Source: Alphaproteobacteria bacterium
GTDB taxonomy: Bacteria > Pseudomonadota > Alphaproteobacteria > Rhizobiales > Xanthobacteraceae
Length of the DNA: 64,000 bases
Assembly (NCBI GenBank): GCA_009781045.1
Contig: WQYW01000003.1
Span: forward strand, 1 to 64,000
Direction of reading: 5' to 3'
Part shown: positions 21,329-32,068 of the stretch, piece by piece
How the letters are laid out: each line of letters begins with the position of its first letter
Position numbering within the stretch: the stretch's first letter is position 1
Translations under genes and position numbers: made by a program
Notes under the pieces: generated by a model
What the model saw: only the letters and a program-made list of their open reading frames with translations
Databases searched by the model: none
Told to the model about the DNA's origin: nothing

Positions 21329-22825
21329 TCAGTCCTGGTCGCGGCCGGGCCAGTCAGGTGCGGTAAGCCGGCGCTTGCCGTCGGGGGTCTTCCTGGCCTC
21401 CGGGTCATTGAGATCAAGCTTGTCCCACAGCTGGCAGGTGACCATTTTATGTTTCTGATCAAGGCCCTCGCAGTAGTTGACAAACTCGCAGGTGCGCACG
21501 GCGTCGCCGTGGCCGGACCGGATCTTGAGGAACCAGTCGGGATCGGCGAGCGACTGCCGGGCTGAGCCGACCACGTCGCAGATGCCGTCCGCCAGCATGT
21601 TCTCGGCGAACTCGAAGTTATGGACCCCACCGGCGCAGATAATCGGGGTTTGCAGCCCGGCCGCGCGGATGGCGGCGCGAATCCGGGATGTCGCATCGAT
21701 ATTGCGGCCGAAAGGACCACGTTCATCGGATATATATTGCGGCATGCATTCGTAGCCGCTCGGCCCGGTATAGGGATAGGAGGAGGCGCCGATGCCCGGC
21801 TGCTTGGCGTCGTCGAACTTTCCGCCGCGCGAGGTCGAAATGAAATTCATCCCCGCCTTCGCAAACTGGGTGCCGAAATAGACGGCGTCATCGACGTCGC
21901 TGCCGCCGTCGATGCATTCGTCGGCGAGGAAACGGCAGCCGACCACATAGTCCGGGCCAACCCGTTCCCTCACGGCGCCATAAACTTCAAGCGGCAGGCG
22001 GACACGATTTTCACAGCTGCCGCCATAGCCGTCCTGTCGGGTGTTCTTGCGCGACAGGAAGGAGGCCATGGTATAGGCATGGGCATAATGCAGCTCGACG
22101 CCGTCGAAGCCGGCCTCCCGTGCCCGCCCTGCGGCATTGGCGAACAGAGCGGGGAGCACCTGTGGCAGCTCGGCGATGTGCGGCAGCTCCATGTCGGTGA
22201 CGCGCTCGCGATGGCCGAATTCGAGCGACTCCATTTCGCGCCCGCTCAGCACCCTCGCCAGTTCATCGCGTTTCATGCCGGCCAGCCGCTGGCGGATGAC
22301 AGCGTCGCCCGGGTTGTCATCGAAGGCGGCGCGGTGGGAATCGGTGAGGGTGAGAAAACGCTCGAAATATTTTGACGCCGCCGGCCGGCGCCGGATCGCG
22401 AGAAAATCGATGATCTGGATCAGGACCCTGGTGTGCCCGGCACTGGCGTTGCGGACCGCATCCACCAGACTCCGCAGCCCGGGAATAAAGCGGTCGTCGC
22501 CGATCCGCAGCAGCGGGCCACTGGCAACATCGCGGATGCCGGTGGCTTCGACCACGATGGCTCCGGGGCGGCCCCGGGCAAAACGCGAATACCAGTCGAT
22601 CACGTCGCTGGTGACGAAACCGTCCTCGGTGGCGCGCCAGGGCACCATCGCCGGAATCCAGGTTCGCTGTTCCAGCACCACCGGGCCGATGGCCACGGAG
22701 GAAAAAAGACGGGATGCATTCGCCTCCTCACGGGTGGGAACGCGACCAGGGGTTGCTGTGTAGGAAATGCGTTGAGAGGGGCGCCACATCGTCTCGTCGC
22801 CTCGATCCGGGGTTGATGATTTCAC
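21329..22825 (-). CDS. Old-yellow-enzyme-family NADH:flavin oxidoreductase
   Basis: GRPGAIVVEATGIRDVASGPLLRIGDD; FANAAGRAREAGFDGVELHYAHAYTMASFLSRKNTRQDGYGGSCENRVRLPLEV; C-terminal CEGLDQKHKMVTCQLW. Confidence 0.93.
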   Translation of the reverse strand: MKSSTPDRGDETMWRPSQRISYTATPGRVPTREEANASRLFSSVAIGPVVLEQRTWIPAMVPWRATEDGFVTSDVIDWYSRFARGRPGAIVVEATGIRDVASGPLLRIGDDRFIPGLRSLVDAVRNASAGHTRVLIQIIDFLAIRRRPAASKYFERFLTLTDSHRAAFDDNPGDAVIRQRLAGMKRDELARVLSGREMESLEFGHRERVTDMELPHIAELPQVLPALFANAAGRAREAGFDGVELHYAHAYTMASFLSRKNTRQDGYGGSCENRVRLPLEVYGAVRERVGPDYVVGCRFLADECIDGGSDVDDAVYFGTQFAKAGMNFISTSRGGKFDDAKQPGIGASSYPYTGPSGYECMPQYISDERGPFGRNIDATSRIRAAIRAAGLQTPIICAGGVHNFEFAENMLADGICDVVGSARQSLADPDWFLKIRSGHGDAVRTCEFVNYCEGLDQKHKMVTCQLWDKLDLNDPEARKTPDGKRRLTAPDWPGRDQD

Positions 22826-22867
22826 GACGTTTCGCGGCCATGGAGCCGCAGGGGTGAATTTTGTTTA

Positions 22868-22878
22868 TTGATAATCAA
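22868..22878. promoter_or_regulatory. Possible MarR-type operator TTGATAATCAA
   Basis: 5-1-5 inverted repeat (TTGAT-A-ATCAA), ~45 bp upstream of the OYE start; MarR gene lies in the same direction. Confidence 0.35.
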
Positions 22879-23769
22879 TTTAGAAGTCAACTATCAAGCG
22901 GGGCCGGCCGGACACCCCCGCCGGGAAGGGGCCGGGTGGCGGAAAAGATCCCGGCTCGGAGCCCCCGGGGGGCGCGGGATGGCGCCGGAAGGGAACCGTG
23001 GGGGCATGTCGCCTGGTTGGAGGTCGCTTTGGGAGCAGGTCGGCTGGGGTGCGGGTGGGCTGCTGTTTCCGGTTTTCCGTGCCGGAATTTCGCCCTCGCG
23101 TGCAACGGCATCTGCTGCGGCAGCCGCGAGGGCAGCCAGCGTGCGAAGCTGGAGAGCAGGCGGGATCGGCAGGGTGTGCGAGGAAGCGGGAAAAATCGCA
23201 CAGCCTGGCGCCAGTTGGTCCCAGCCGTTAACAGCGCATGCGGATGTTTGCGGGTCGGTGTGTTCGTCGCCCCTATTCGCGGCAGGACGCGCGGGTCATG
23301 GCGGCGGTTAACGGTTTGCCTGGGGGAAGCGGTGAAACGCATCGCCCATGACCCCCTGGCGCAGCCCTGCGGCAGTGTGCTGCCGCTCGGGTTATCGGGC
23401 ATTCGAAAATGGGGTCTGCGCCCTTGCCGGGAAATGGGGGGATGGCGAGGCGGGCAGTCCGGATGATGCTTCCGGAAAAATAATGCAATTGAATCAAAGA
23501 AATTGGTGACGCTTAAGTCCTGCCAATAGTGGCCCGGTCTGTGTTTCATGCTCCATATAGCGCCGCGGGGCGATTACGCTTGAATCATGGCCCATCGACA
23601 GCTGTTGCAAAATTCGTACATTTTGAAACATTCCCGTTCTGAGACCGAAATCCTGCTTCCAAACCTGATCCGAGTGGCCCCATTATGCCTGCCAATAAGG
23701 CGGGTGCTCCGGAGCGATCCGGCATCCGTATCGAGAAATCCGTAAAGACTTAAGGGGAGGAACTACCCG

Positions 23770-24738
23770 ATGCTGGTCAGCAGGCCAATTATCGTCGCCG
23801 GTTTAATTGCAATGTCGGTGACTGCCGCAAATGCCTATGAATTCGGTTTTCCCGGATCACCGACGAAGCCGGGTGTCACCATCGGGGTGCCTGCGGCTGC
23901 ACCGCCGGTCGGTTTCTATGCTTTCGATCAGTATTTCGATTATACCGCCAAGAGTGCAGGTGCCCCCGGGGGCAATCCGCATGCCCAGGTTGACTATCTC
24001 TCGCATGGATTCGTGTGGTCCCCAGGCTGGACCTTCCTTGGTGCCCAGTATAGCGGCGTCCTGATTGCGCATTACGGCTATGCCAATATCGGTGCGCCAG
24101 CCAATGTGATCGCCTCGGGCTTCCATGACCCGTATCTTTCCAACAGCCTGAGCTGGAAGCTTGGCGACAGCGGCTTTTTCGTCAAGGCGGCGCTGGGCAT
24201 CTATATGCCGATCGGCACCATGCATGGGCCGGCGGGGCTCGGCGACAACGGAAATCCGTGGTGGACGTTCCAGCCCAATATCGCGATCTCCTATCTCAAG
24301 GATGGCTGGAATCTGACCGCCAATATTTTTGACGAGATCAATACCGCAAACAGCTACACCAAGTATCGCACCGGCGACATCTTCCACGTCGAGCTGACGG
24401 CGGTGAAATCGATCGGAAAGTGGAAGATCGGCCCGGTCGGTTATTATGTCGGGCAGATCACCAACGACCGTTCCAGCGCTTACTATAATTATGATGTCCA
24501 GTCGAACCGCTATGATGTCTGGGCCGCGGGCGGTCTGATCGGCTATGACTTCGGGCCGGTGGCCGTGGATGTCTGGGCCGTCCAGGAAGTCTCGGCCAGG
24601 ACCACTGGTGGTACTCCTGGGGCTGCGGGGGCGAACAGCGTGTTCAAGGGTCTGAACGTGATGGCCCAGTTCAACTATAAGCTGTGGTCGCCCGGCGATG
24701 ACGCGCCGAAGCCGAAATATAGCGGATTCTACAAGTAA
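23770..24738 (+). CDS. Outer-membrane protein of the meta-pathway phenol degradation family (Phenol_MetA_deg-like)
   Basis: Signal peptide, beta-rich body; GFVWSPGWTFLGAQYSGVLIAHYG, WNLTANIFDEINTANSYTKYRTGDIFHVELTAVKSIGKWKIGPVGYYVGQI. Confidence 0.85.
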   Translation: MLVSRPIIVAGLIAMSVTAANAYEFGFPGSPTKPGVTIGVPAAAPPVGFYAFDQYFDYTAKSAGAPGGNPHAQVDYLSHGFVWSPGWTFLGAQYSGVLIAHYGYANIGAPANVIASGFHDPYLSNSLSWKLGDSGFFVKAALGIYMPIGTMHGPAGLGDNGNPWWTFQPNIAISYLKDGWNLTANIFDEINTANSYTKYRTGDIFHVELTAVKSIGKWKIGPVGYYVGQITNDRSSAYYNYDVQSNRYDVWAAGGLIGYDFGPVAVDVWAVQEVSARTTGGTPGAAGANSVFKGLNVMAQFNYKLWSPGDDAPKPKYSGFYK

Positions 24739-24768
24739 AGATCTGAAGGCCGGATCCGATAAAGGTTG

Positions 24769-24818
24769 ATGAAGAGGGGCGGCTTGAGGTGGATCCACCT
24801 CAAGCCGCCCCTCTTCAT
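24769..24818. terminator. 50-bp perfect loopless palindrome between convergent genes (possible bidirectional terminator)
   Basis: ATGAAGAGGGGCGGCTTGAGGTGGA|TCCACCTCAAGCCGCCCCTCTTCAT, 25-bp perfect arms. Confidence 0.75.
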
Positions 24819-25181
24819 TCTTCATTTCAAGGCGGTGCCGTGTCGATGACCGCACCCGGTGACGGGGGCCGGATTGTCACCGCGGAGAACGACAGGTGGC
24901 GGGGCGCATCAGGCGGGCGGACAGGGGCGGCCTTTTCGGATTCACGCCCGGCCGGGCCTTGCCGGGTCTCGTGACTGGACGCGGTTGTTTGGCGGAGCAG
25001 AGTTGCCGCCGCCGGATTCCCGCAACAAGGTCTGCGGTGACGCCGGCGCTACAGCAGATTGGTGCATGCATGCCCTTGACGGTCTGTCCCTCCACCCTTC
25101 GCGAGCCGGCGAAACGGGCTTGCGCCGGAGGCTAAGGAGCGCGGCCGCGTTCACCGCAGACATGGAAGCGCTGCGCGCCGA

Positions 25182-25961
25182 TCAGCCGCTCATCACCTCG
25201 CCGCCCGCAACCACGATGGCCTGCCCGGTGATCGCGCTGGCCCCGTCGCCTGCGAGCCACAGCACGGTTGAGGCGACTTCATCGGGGGTGACAAGACGGC
25301 CTTGCGGGTTGCCACGGGCGAGACTGGCGCGCGCCTCACCGGAGGATCGTCCGGTTTTGCTGGTGATCAGCTCCACCGCATTGTCCAGCAGTGGCGTATC
25401 GGTAAAGCCAGGGCACACCGCATTGACGGTGATAGGGGTCCGCGCCAGCTCGAGTGCCAGCGCCCGTGTCAGCCCGATGAGACCGTGTTTGGAGGCGCAA
25501 TAGGCGGTGACATAGGGATAGGCGACCAGTCCGGCAGTGCTGGCGATGTTGATGATGCGGCCAGAGCCACGGCGCCGGATTGAGGGCAGTGCCGCCTGGG
25601 TGACAACAAAGGCACCGGTCAGATTGATCGCCAGCACGCGGTTCCAGACCTCAAGCGAGGTCTTCTCGAAAGGAGCGGAAGGAGCCTCGCCGGCGCAGTT
25701 GACGAGGACAGCGATGTCACCGAAGCGGCCGGTCGCAGCCGCGATGCCGCTCGCAACCGTTTCCGGAGAGGTGACGTCGAAACCGTCGATGACGTGAGCC
25801 TCGCCACCGCCGGTGGTGATTTCGGCGGCAACGGCCTCAAGCGGTGCAAAGCGCCGCCCAACCAGTGTCAGGACGTGCCCCCCGGCAGCCAGACTGAGCG
25901 CAATGGCCTTGCCGATTCCGCTGCCTGCACCGGTGACCAATGCGTGTCGATGCCCGTTCAT
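25182..25961 (-). CDS. SDR-family oxidoreductase (3-oxoacyl-ACP/3-hydroxyacyl-CoA dehydrogenase-like)
   Basis: MNGHRHALVTGAGSGIGKAIALSLA; VLVNCAGEAP; IINIASTAGLVAYPYVTAYCASKHGLIGLTRALALELA; start chosen at the internal Met before the Rossmann motif. Confidence 0.93.
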   Translation of the reverse strand: MNGHRHALVTGAGSGIGKAIALSLAAGGHVLTLVGRRFAPLEAVAAEITTGGGEAHVIDGFDVTSPETVASGIAAATGRFGDIAVLVNCAGEAPSAPFEKTSLEVWNRVLAINLTGAFVVTQAALPSIRRRGSGRIINIASTAGLVAYPYVTAYCASKHGLIGLTRALALELARTPITVNAVCPGFTDTPLLDNAVELITSKTGRSSGEARASLARGNPQGRLVTPDEVASTVLWLAGDGASAITGQAIVVAGGEVMSG

Positions 25962-26551
25962 TGTCGTCTGCTCCTTTATCGATGCCTTTGTCTCGAAGTG
26001 GATCGGATCTGCGTGGGACGGTCCGGGCGTGGTCGCTGGCGGCTTCCGAACGGGGGCCGGAGCCGTGGCTTGTGCTGCCGGAAAGTCATGACGTCGCCGT
26101 GTCCGCTCCCGCACCTCTGCTGCGGTGCAGGATCGGGCCCGGCGGGCAGAATATCGCTTCTCATCTCTCCCCGCTCGATCGAAAAAGCCCGGGTCGCCGT
26201 GCGTGGTCCTGGCCGCGCCATTGTCCTGTTGCGCTGCGGCGAAACGCCGCCGGTATGATAGTTTAGAAACAGAACAGTTTACAAGTAAGATAATTTGGAC
26301 GTAAGACGATCGGGAGCGTGGGTGAAGCGCGATTTGCGGTGACCTCCGGAGAACAGCTTCAGGCGAGCCCGGATCCGAGAGGCAGGCACCGTGAAAAACA
26401 AGAATGGCGGCAACAGCGCCGCGTGCAAGGCGGGAGGATCCGACTGCTGCGGTGCAGCAGGAGCGGTGCCCCTTCCCGCAGGTGACCAGCTGCCGGACCG
26501 CGGGTCCGGTTGTGGCGCGGCGCGCGTTGTTCCGTGGTGGAGAGAGGAAGC

Positions 26552-27988
26552 ATGATGACGGAACATGAGAAACATACCCTCAAGGAGGAACTCCATACCC
26601 TGAAGGAGGAATTTCACCACCTTCAGGAAGAACTGATGGAGGTCGAGGACGAACTCGTCGAACCGGAATTCCTTGAACATGCGGTTCCGGCGGAGGCCAG
26701 GGTCGGCCGTGGCGCGCTGGCGCTTGCCGTGACCTCGATCACGAGCGGCTTCTTCTGGCTGTTCTACGGTGCTCTTGCCGCGACACTGGTGGGCACCAGG
26801 CAGGCCATCATAGGACTGGCCGCCGCCACCGTGCCGTTCATTCTTCTGAGCTGGCCCTATGCGACCTGGGGCGTGCGTCACGGGCTCGACGCGGCGCTGC
26901 TGGGTCGACGGGTGTTCGGCGCGACCGGGACCGTGCTGATATCGGTGCTGCTCGCTGCGAGTCTGACCTATTACGCCGTGTTCGAGAGCAGTGTCATCGC
27001 CCAGGCGCTGGAGACCTATTTCGGCGCCCTCGATATCCGCTGGTGGTACCTGATCGTGGTGGTGGCGATGCTGCCGATGATGCGGGGCAGCGTGCACACC
27101 TGGATGGGGAAACTCAACGGCGTCCTGTTGCCGGCCTTTCTCGTCGGGCTGGTCGCGACCGTGGTCACGATCGGTTATCGCACCGGATGGAGTTCGGCCT
27201 GGCTTGACAGCCAGGGCGTGCTTCCGCCTGCGGTGCTCGGTGTGCCGGGATGGTTCTTTGTCGCGGTCCTCTATATGGGCGCATGGATCCAGATGCCGAT
27301 GATGCTCGAATTTGCGCGGCTCGGCCGGGTCAAGGACATGAATTTCCACCGCATCGTCACTTTCGGTCCGATGTTCACCGGGTTCACCTATTTCGTCAAC
27401 GGCGTGGCCGGAATTTACATCGTGCATGCGTCCGGACTGAATGTCGCCGGGGGCGAGGCCGGCGTGGTCAACGCCACGCTGGCCGCGTTGGGCTTCTGGG
27501 GTCTGGTGTTCGTGATTGCCACCCAGATCAAAATCAACTCGCTGAACTATTATGTGTCGTCGGCGAACTGGCAGCAGCTCGCAGCAACCTATCTGCGCCT
27601 CGATCTTTCCCGCGTAACCTGGGTGCTGATCACCGCCCTCGTCGTCTTCATCCTGATGCTGACGGACGTCTTCACCTATCTGCAGCGGGTGGTGACGTGG
27701 CAGGGCGTCTTCCTGGTCGGCTGGGTCGGTGTGGTGACGACGCATTTCGCCCTGTCGCGCTCCGATCGTGAACGCGGTCCGGAAACCAGGCCCGAGCGCC
27801 TGCCGGCTGTCACCATCGCGCTTGGCGCCTGGGTTCTGGCTTCCCTGGTCGGCATCTTCTTTGCTGAAAGCAAGGCGAGTTTTCCAGTTGCCGGAGGTCT
27901 TGCGCCCCTCATCACCCTGATCATCTCCGTACTGCTCTATGTCGGGATCTGGTTTGGCGGCGTGCGAAAGACCGGGAATTCGAAGTGA
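26552..27988 (+). CDS. NCS1-like cytosine/purine permease with an N-terminal charged heptad (coiled-coil) extension
   Basis: Multi-TM; ITSGFFWLFYGALAATLVGTRQAIIGL, KINSLNYYVSSANWQQ; N-term MMTEHEKHTLKEELHTLKEEFHHLQEELMEVEDEL. Confidence 0.75.
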   Translation: MMTEHEKHTLKEELHTLKEEFHHLQEELMEVEDELVEPEFLEHAVPAEARVGRGALALAVTSITSGFFWLFYGALAATLVGTRQAIIGLAAATVPFILLSWPYATWGVRHGLDAALLGRRVFGATGTVLISVLLAASLTYYAVFESSVIAQALETYFGALDIRWWYLIVVVAMLPMMRGSVHTWMGKLNGVLLPAFLVGLVATVVTIGYRTGWSSAWLDSQGVLPPAVLGVPGWFFVAVLYMGAWIQMPMMLEFARLGRVKDMNFHRIVTFGPMFTGFTYFVNGVAGIYIVHASGLNVAGGEAGVVNATLAALGFWGLVFVIATQIKINSLNYYVSSANWQQLAATYLRLDLSRVTWVLITALVVFILMLTDVFTYLQRVVTWQGVFLVGWVGVVTTHFALSRSDRERGPETRPERLPAVTIALGAWVLASLVGIFFAESKASFPVAGGLAPLITLIISVLLYVGIWFGGVRKTGNSK

Positions 27989-28472
27989 CGACAAGGGGGG
28001 GCCTTGCCGGCTTCCCGTGCCATGCCGGCAGCCGGATCAGGCCGGGCTGCCGGCAATGTGCGCTGTGGCTGGGGGGCCGCGTGCTGTCCCCCCGTCCGGG
28101 CAGGTTCCCTGCCGGGGGCCCGATCGGTGCCGCTTTTGGCAAGCGGGAAACCATGGCCTTGCGGACAGGCGTTCGCGATCTGGCGGGAGCCGGCTGCACA
28201 GAGTGTCCGGAGCGTCACGATGTGCGGGTGGCGCGGGAGGTGTCGGCGATCACGTTCCAGCGTTCATTGTCTATCCGCTATTGCGGCCGTCGGCCCTTTG
28301 TCTGCGGCGTCGGCCGCAGATGGTCCAAGAAGTCCGGCTTTCTCAAGAAGCGCCATTCCCTGGCTCTCAACCAGGGTTTTGATGTGCATCACCTCCCTTT
28401 TGGTCAGGCAGGGACGATACCGCCTGGCCCACCAGGCTGGCAGCATGGCGGTCAGACTTGCGCCTCCTGCTC

Positions 28473-28841
28473 TCATTCGCGAACGGCTTGCCGTTCCCCG
28501 GACATCTCGCTGCGGCCTTTGACCACGGAGGCGACGATCAGTGCATAGGCGATCGCAAACACCACGTTGATCATCGCGGACATTATCCGCTCGCTCTGCT
28601 CCAGGGGCCAGCCAGCCTTGGTTGCCACCAGGACCAGGTAGCCGGGCAGCAGCAGAGACGCCGGCGTTGCGATCAGAAGCAGAATCATGCTGATCAGCGT
28701 AAGTCTGGCAGGACCGGGATAGCGTTCCCGGAACTGGAATGCGGCGACGATGCCCGCGGCATAGGCCAGCAGCGCCGGTGCATGCGGCAGCAGCTGATGC
28801 CAGAAGCGGTTCAGGGAGGCGAGTACCATGCTGTCGATCAT
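28473..28841 (-). CDS. Small 4-TM hypothetical membrane protein (paralogue B)
   Basis: HAPALLAYAAGIVAAFQFRERYPGPARLTLISMILLLIATPASLLLPGYLVLVATKAGWPLEQSERIMSAMINVVFAIAYALIVASVVKGR. Confidence 0.65.
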   Translation of the reverse strand: MIDSMVLASLNRFWHQLLPHAPALLAYAAGIVAAFQFRERYPGPARLTLISMILLLIATPASLLLPGYLVLVATKAGWPLEQSERIMSAMINVVFAIAYALIVASVVKGRSEMSGERQAVRE

Positions 28842-28911
28842 TGCGCTCCCTCCGTGCGATCGGTAGTGCTCTGTGCAGGCTGGCGCGCATCCCTACCAGG
28901 GCGGCGGTGGG

Positions 28912-29322
28912 TCAGGCTTCCTGACATTCCACCCCTCCCATCGTGCTCTCAATGGACACCCCAGGCTGGTTTGGCTGGACGCATCGTGTTGGAGAGGTCT
29001 GGTTGTCGCGGTTGCTGAATACGGCCATCAGCAGGAGCCCCCAGGCCATGGCCTGAATGACCGCCCAGGAGACGGTATTGACACCCAATGCCCAGCCGAG
29101 CTGGTCGATGCTCCAGTCGTCGCTCTCGACCAGATAGCAGCGGATGAGTGATCCGCCTACCGTCGCTGCAACAAGAAGGACCATTCCGGTCAGCATCAAC
29201 ATCGCCGGCCGTGGGTATCGGCGCCGGTACATCAGCGCGGCACCAGCCCCTGCAAGACAGATCAGAAGCGCGGGGACACGAACCGCGAGATGATGCAGAT
29301 ATACCGAATACTCAGTATCCAT
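28912..29322 (-). CDS. Small 4-TM hypothetical membrane protein (paralogue A)
   Basis: MDTEYSVYLHHLAVRVPALLICLAGAGAALMYRRRYPRPAMLMLTGMVLLVAATVGGSLIRCYLVESDDWSIDQLGWALGVNTVSWAVIQAMAWGLLLMAVFSNR; aligns to 28473-28841. Confidence 0.65.
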   Translation of the reverse strand: MDTEYSVYLHHLAVRVPALLICLAGAGAALMYRRRYPRPAMLMLTGMVLLVAATVGGSLIRCYLVESDDWSIDQLGWALGVNTVSWAVIQAMAWGLLLMAVFSNRDNQTSPTRCVQPNQPGVSIESTMGGVECQEA

Positions 29323-30836
29323 TACGACTCTACCCGCCCCGGACCACGAATTCGCGGCAAGCTGCAACGGCTTCCATGCAGCCTTCCGATCTGGTCCGGT
29401 ATAAATGATTTGCGAACCAAGGACGATACCGCAGTTCCTACCATGTGCTGTCGGCAGTTGAAAAGCTTCGATCTTGATCCCTTCGCCGCGCAAACCGCAG
29501 CTTCGGTCCAGACTGCCCCTGCGCCGACCGGCAAAATGACGCCTCTGGCGGTGCCCGGTGGCCACGGTCGCGTCCGTCATGAGGACCGCCTTGCCGTTGG
29601 CGGTGACCGGAGAATCGAGTGCGGTGCAAACAGATGCAGGTATTGGGATAGGGAGGAGGCGCGCCGCCGCGATCCTGGCGGAACATGCCAACTCGATGAA
29701 TTCTCACAGTGATTCTGGCACGGCAGGGAGTGCAACCGGATGTTTCGGGGGACGGCTTCGTTGCACCGCAGCACCGGATGGATCGCAAACCTCCGCCAGC
29801 GAGCTGCGCCATCCGGGAATTTTAATTGAATGAATCTGTGATCAAAGATTCAACATAACTATCGCTTGATTGCGGGGACAGGGCAGATCTCGAGTGACAA
29901 TAGCGTGAGGCAGTGGCTTTTCGATCACAGCCTTCAAGCCGGGACGTTCTGACTGAACAAGGGGCGCAAGCAGCCTCATTCCTGGTATCAGGGCAGATGT
30001 TATGTCACATCTCTGTTACCGGCGCGCTGCACCAGGAACCGGGACTGCAATTTTCGAAACGGCCCGTCGGACTTCGGAATCGGCAACGTCCAGGAGAGGC
30101 GATTCGAATATTTTTTCCTCGCTGCCGAGGCGATTATTGCCGTCACGAATGCGTGAGCGGAGGAATCCGGGAAGGAACTCACGGCTGCGTCGAAACGCGC
30201 AAACAGTCACCATCATCCGCAATATCGACTGGCTTTCAGGAGCGCCAGACCTGACTCGGTCTCAAAGCCGTGATTGTCGGCGAAAGCGTGATGGGAGCCT
30301 GGATGGAACAGGAATCCCGTTTTGATGCCATCACTGGCTGCAGAGGGGGGCGGAGAATTTCACGGAGTGGCGCAGCCTGGTCGGTCCCAATTTTGTCGCG
30401 CCACCGGATGTCGAGCACACCGAGACGGTACTGACGGGCTGTCCTGACTTTTTCCGGGCCCTTGGTGCAGGGCCACTGGGCAAGGTTGGGCAAGGGTGTC
30501 GGGTCCGCACCAGTCCGCACCTTCGGACTCGAGGCGGACCAGCCAGCGCATCCACCTTTCGGTGTCCTGACGCGGGGGCCATTGACGGTTGTGGCAAGGA
30601 CCTGCCGCTGTCGACACGACAGAAAAAGATGTGCGCGGGGCCGGTGAAACACCCGCAAAGGGGGGCCTGCTGAAGAGAATTCAGCCGCCGGCGAAGGGAC
30701 TTGCGACTGGTCTGGCACCACGCGATGGGCTGGATCGCCTGTCGCATCCGTCTGCGCCAGCATTGGTGAAACGACAGGACAGCCCTGGCGCCAAACCAGG
30801 ATCTGGCAAAGACACGAGCCCGCATCCCGCATCATC

Positions 30837-30901
30837 GGCCCCGGTCAGCGGCCCAGGTCAGCGGCCCAGGTCAGCGGCCCAGGTCAGCGGCCCAGGTCAG
30901 C
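30837..30901. repeat. Tandem repeat, 13-bp unit GGCCCAGGTCAGC x5
   Basis: Read directly; first unit has one mismatch. Confidence 0.95.
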
Positions 30902-31540
30902 GGCGCCGAAGTGACGGCATCGCCGAAGTCAGCGGCCGCCAATTCGGCGGCATCCAGGTCCGACGGGGCTGCGGGCGGCATCGCAATCGTTCGAACCTGG
31001 GCCTTCCTCCTTCACATTGTCGCCTGCCATTCTGAACTCGCAGATGCACCCAGCAGACTTCCGTCAATTTTTCCCCGGTTGATGGATCGGGAGGGTCGCA
31101 GAAATATCAATTATCCTGACCTTCTGCCGGAGGAACTCGTCCTTTGCACTTCGTTGCGGGAATCGGATGCGCAGCACCCACCGACGACTCAGTAAATGCG
31201 ACGTCCGGCGCGTCGCAAAAACGTCATCGATGATGACTCATTGGGAACAATGAGTCTCCTTTTCAGATTGCACCGCAACTCTCGCATGCCTCACGTCACA
31301 GCCTGATCGGTAAGGCATTGATTTGTTGCAGGCCGCAGCGAAGCGCGGCGCAGGGTGAGATAGTATCCACGCCCGCTGTCCTGAACTCGCTCCAAAAGTT
31401 CGATGGAAATCACCCAAAGCCATTGCGTTGTGAGACCGAACTATTACACTCACTCATGCCGATTTGTCTGGCTTGATCGCGTACGGCACCTCCAACCTCC
31501 TGGAGGTCAACAGGTTTTCAAATTTGAAAGGTGCCTAACG

Positions 31541-32068
31541 ATGTCTCATCTTGTCGACAATCTCAACGCGGCGATTGCCAACCTTGGGGGAGCAATTGAT
31601 CACGCTGTGACAACGCTGGAAGCTCAGGCGGAAATTGAATACTCGATTGCCAGACTCAATCAGTTGACCGAAAAGCTCAAGGCCGTACTGCCGTCTGTGC
31701 CTCCGCCGGTTGATGCGGCTGAGTCCAGTGCTGTCCCCGATGCGGCTGAAGCTGTGCCGGTGGCGGTTGAGGCTGAGGCTGCGCTGGAGGCGGTTGAGGC
31801 TGAAGCTGTGCCGGTGGCGGTTGAGGCTGAAGCTGTGCCGGTGGCGGTTGAGGCTGAGGCTGCGCCGGAGGCGGTTGAGGCTGAAGCTGCGCCGGAGACG
31901 GTTGAGGCTGAAGCTGCACCGGAGGCGGTTGAGGCTGAAGCTGCACCGGAGGCGGTTGAGGCTGCTGCCGATGTTGCTGAAAAAGCGCTGGGCGAGTCGA
32001 TCGATGCGCCATCCGCTGAACCCCAGGCAAGCGAAACCAGCACCGTCGTCGAACCTGCCCCGTATTGA
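31541..32068 (+). CDS. Low-complexity hypothetical protein with VEAEAAPEA repeats
   Basis: MSHLVDNLNAAIANLGGAIDHAVTTLEAQAEIEYSIARLNQLTEKLKAVLPS then 9-aa acidic/Ala/Pro repeats; non-repetitive N-terminus looks coiled-coil-like. Confidence 0.6.
   Translation: MSHLVDNLNAAIANLGGAIDHAVTTLEAQAEIEYSIARLNQLTEKLKAVLPSVPPPVDAAESSAVPDAAEAVPVAVEAEAALEAVEAEAVPVAVEAEAVPVAVEAEAAPEAVEAEAAPETVEAEAAPEAVEAEAAPEAVEAAADVAEKALGESIDAPSAEPQASETSTVVEPAPY
31763..31951. repeat. 27-bp tandem repeat x7 within the CDS
   Basis: GCGGTTGAGGCTGAAGCTGYRCCGGWG units with few substitutions. Confidence 0.95.

Noticed and set aside
30837-30901. CRISPR-like array
   Set aside because: 13-bp units are contiguous with no spacers; simple tandem repeat. 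No cas genes seen.
31403-31540. Extended N-terminus of the repeat protein ORF
   Set aside because: The 5' extension (MEITQSHCVVRPNYYTHSC...) does not look coding; the start at 31541 (MSHLVDNLNAAIANLGG) is more plausible.
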